Shown here in pieces: positions 62,202 to 64,000 of a stretch of 64,000 nucleotides of DNA. The stretch comes from Carallia brachiata (Eukaryota > Streptophyta > Magnoliopsida > Malpighiales > Rhizophoraceae), in the NCBI GenBank assembly GCA_021464245.1, contig JADCRB010000024.1:1304181-1368180 (forward strand), given 5' to 3'. The notes beneath the pieces were generated by a model. It was not told where the DNA came from. It worked only from the letters and a program-made list of their open reading frames with translations, and did no database searches. Position 1 is the first letter of the stretch, and every line of letters starts with the position of its first letter. The position numbers were made by a program, and so were the translations under genes.

Positions 62202-62823
62202 CTTGCATGTTTAATTACAAAACCTCCAATTTCATCAAAGAGTTGCCAAATTTTCAATTATTCGTGGAAAATTATATTTTGCACTCTTATGTCCAATTTA
62301 ATATCATATGGCAATTTATATTCTATGCAAAACAACAAAGGACAGATAATTGTGCATAAGGCAGGTAAATGTGAATGTGTGGTTTCTACCATTCATAATT
62401 GAAGTTGTTAAGTTTGCTTTTTATGTGTTTGGCCACCAAAGCCATTGAATATTCAAGCCATGTAAAGTTGTAAACACACTACAAGAAAAGAGAGTATTAC
62501 CATGTTCAAGCCAACATGCTAATGAATGTTGTTAGTCCAAATCTAGGCCACTTGTCAACTACAAGTGCCATATTTAGATAGGTTGCTATTTACTAATCGT
62601 TATCAGAAAGAGCAATGATTGTAAATAAGGTATGTGAAGATATGTAGTGGGGATTGCTTTTTTACCCGTGTTAATTAATTAGTAGATTTGTTGTAAGTTG
62701 TAACCAACAATGCTGTGATTTGGCGTCTTCTATACTTTATTATCTTTCATCATTGATTATGGTTTATTCTCCATAGTTTTGTTTTTTATTTATTTATAAT
62801 TTTTGCACAAATGTCATTAAGCA

Positions 62824-62964
62824 TTGAGGGCAGCTTGTCACATCCTTTGCGGCCAGCTGGGAGGCTAGGGTTTAAGTCCCTGCCTCCCATCCCTCCTCTT
62901 GAACCGCTGCCTCCCTATTTCTCCTTTCCAAATTTCCATGCCTTCTTAAAAAAAAAAAAAAACC
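62824..62964 (+). mobile_element. SINE-like element
   Basis: CATTAAGCA (62815-62823) and CATCAAGCA (62965-62973) flank a stretch with a B-box-like GGGTTTAAGTCCC near 62868 and a poly(A) tail near 62948-62962. Confidence 0.55.
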
Positions 62965-63564
62965 CATCAAGCACATAAAAAAATAAAACACTAGGAAGTT
63001 GCAATTAATTACGTATTACGAAATACCAAAATTTGGGGGGAGGGGGGGAGTAGTTTGGTCTTTTCTCTTATTTTGCTTTGCAGTTTTCAGTTACTAATTT
63101 ACAATTAATTTCTCTTAGCGGAGCTTATATCGCTACAACCACCGTCGGAGCCAGGGAGAAGCAAGCGGCGGCAAATGCTTCATTAAAAATTAAGATTTGG
63201 CCCCAATTTTAAAGGTATTTCCCATTTTTTATCTAACTAAAAAATGTTATTTTTTTTCCGCAATCCATTTTTGACATCCCCATTGCCTAATTCATCTCCT
63301 CCTTTCAAATTTCATTTCCACCAATCAAGCCTATTGGATTTGTGGTAGCTAGGAATCACTCGTAGGTCGCCGTGTAGGAAGATGGCAATTGGTATTGATG
63401 AATAGCACCTAGAATATATATATATAAACTAAAGTTGTACGTATCTTATCAAGTCCATTTCAACGATGTGGCATTAAAAGACAGATTATTTACGTAATTT
63501 GTGGGATAACAAGAAAGTTTATTCGGAGAAGACCAATTCCTCTCTCTCGCATATTAATCATAAT

Positions 63565-63696
63565 ATGGTGAAAGTGGCTGTGTGGATGTTGGCCATTGCA
63601 CAACTAGTCATAAGTGCTTCCCATCATGGAGACAACGGAGGGCCCTCCTTGAAAGATAGTCGTTGGAATAGTATGCCCATTTTCAAGGGAATTTAA
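63565..63696 (+). CDS. Possible small secreted peptide (43 aa)
   Basis: The ATG frame encodes MVKVAVWMLAIAQLVISASH, a plausible cleavable signal peptide, followed by a short polar tail (HGDNGGPSLKDSRW...IFKGI). A TATA-like (TA)n stretch lies about 150 bp upstream (63416-63426). No family is recognised. It may be a peptide precursor, the first exon of a longer secreted protein continuing past the window's downstream sequence, or chance. Confidence 0.3.
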   Translation: MVKVAVWMLAIAQLVISASHHGDNGGPSLKDSRWNSMPIFKGI

Positions 63697-64000
63697 AGCT
63701 TTGCATGGAGAAAAAGATCTTGGTTTTACACTTGGGTCTTCAAGACTTGTCAATTCAGCACCCAGAAGGGATAAGTTTTTGGACCTATATTAAATTTATC
63801 CTAATCATTCCAACCCCCATCTTTCTCAAAAGCTATATGTAAGTAAGCTTGAGAGGCAAAAAAGAAAGCACAATGAATTGATTAAGGTTCCATCGTCGGA
63901 TGAACAAGTCGTCAATCAACTTAATTAATGGGCTAGACATGCAAATGCTGGCTAGGATTTTCTATTCGTTTGGGTCAATTGATTAGGATTTACGAGTAGT

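Overview
The window is nuclear DNA of a flowering plant, most likely a eudicot. It is AT-rich, gene-poor and full of transposable elements. Its genes have GT-AG introns, AACAATGGC-like start contexts and plant-specific families (GRAS, TCP, ACR, Pollen Ole e 1). The GRAS gene looks like RAM1, a regulator kept only in plants that host arbuscular mycorrhizal fungi, so the organism is probably an AM host. I cannot name the species.

Left part (1-23,250). A complete 10-exon class P alcohol dehydrogenase gene (minus, 3022-5597) and a two-exon RAM1-like GRAS gene (minus, 15758-18503) are the two firm genes. A direct segmental duplication of about 1.5 kb lies next to each gene: copy A at 1168-2852 ends just beyond the ADH 3' end, and copy B at 13939-15406 just beyond the GRAS 3' end. 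Each copy carries a SINE, and the copies differ by a clean 409-bp MITE insertion and by a LINE-like micro-insertion. The rest is MITEs, fold-back elements, tandem duplications and microsatellites. There is one plausible small gene at 12373-12579.

Middle (23,252-30,675). A 7.4-kb Ty1/copia-type LTR retrotransposon has nearly identical LTRs, a perfect 5-bp target duplication (GTTAA), a tRNA-Met-type primer binding site and a polypurine tract. Its gag is broken by frameshifts and only a protease-like piece of pol remains. Integrase, reverse transcriptase and RNase H are missing. Their place is taken by about 2.3 kb of foreign sequence. On the minus strand this holds a degenerate WUSCHEL-related homeobox (WOX) sequence with homeodomain-like, WUS-box and EAR-like segments in three frames. 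This captured developmental-regulator sequence is the most unusual thing in the window.

Right part (33,450-59,160). A Pollen Ole e 1 family gene (plus, 33452-34061), a complete 15-exon ARP2 gene (minus, 35109-41627), a seven-exon four-ACT-domain ACR gene (minus, 43654-46563) and an intronless TCP20-like gene (minus, 58255-59160). From memory, Ole e 1, ARP2 and TCP20 genes lie close together in Arabidopsis (At3g26960, At3g27000, At3g27010), so this looks like a conserved block expanded by the ACR gene and transposons. The tail (59.3-64 kb) holds two SINEs, an intact-looking hAT-type MITE with an 8-bp target duplication, and a small possibly secreted ORF.

The genes do not form one pathway. They cover fermentation (ADH), mycorrhizal symbiosis (RAM1), actin branching (ARP2), amino-acid sensing (ACR), growth transcription (TCP20) and a secreted wall-type protein (Ole e 1). 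All exon boundaries were placed by hand from splice signals, reading frame and family knowledge.
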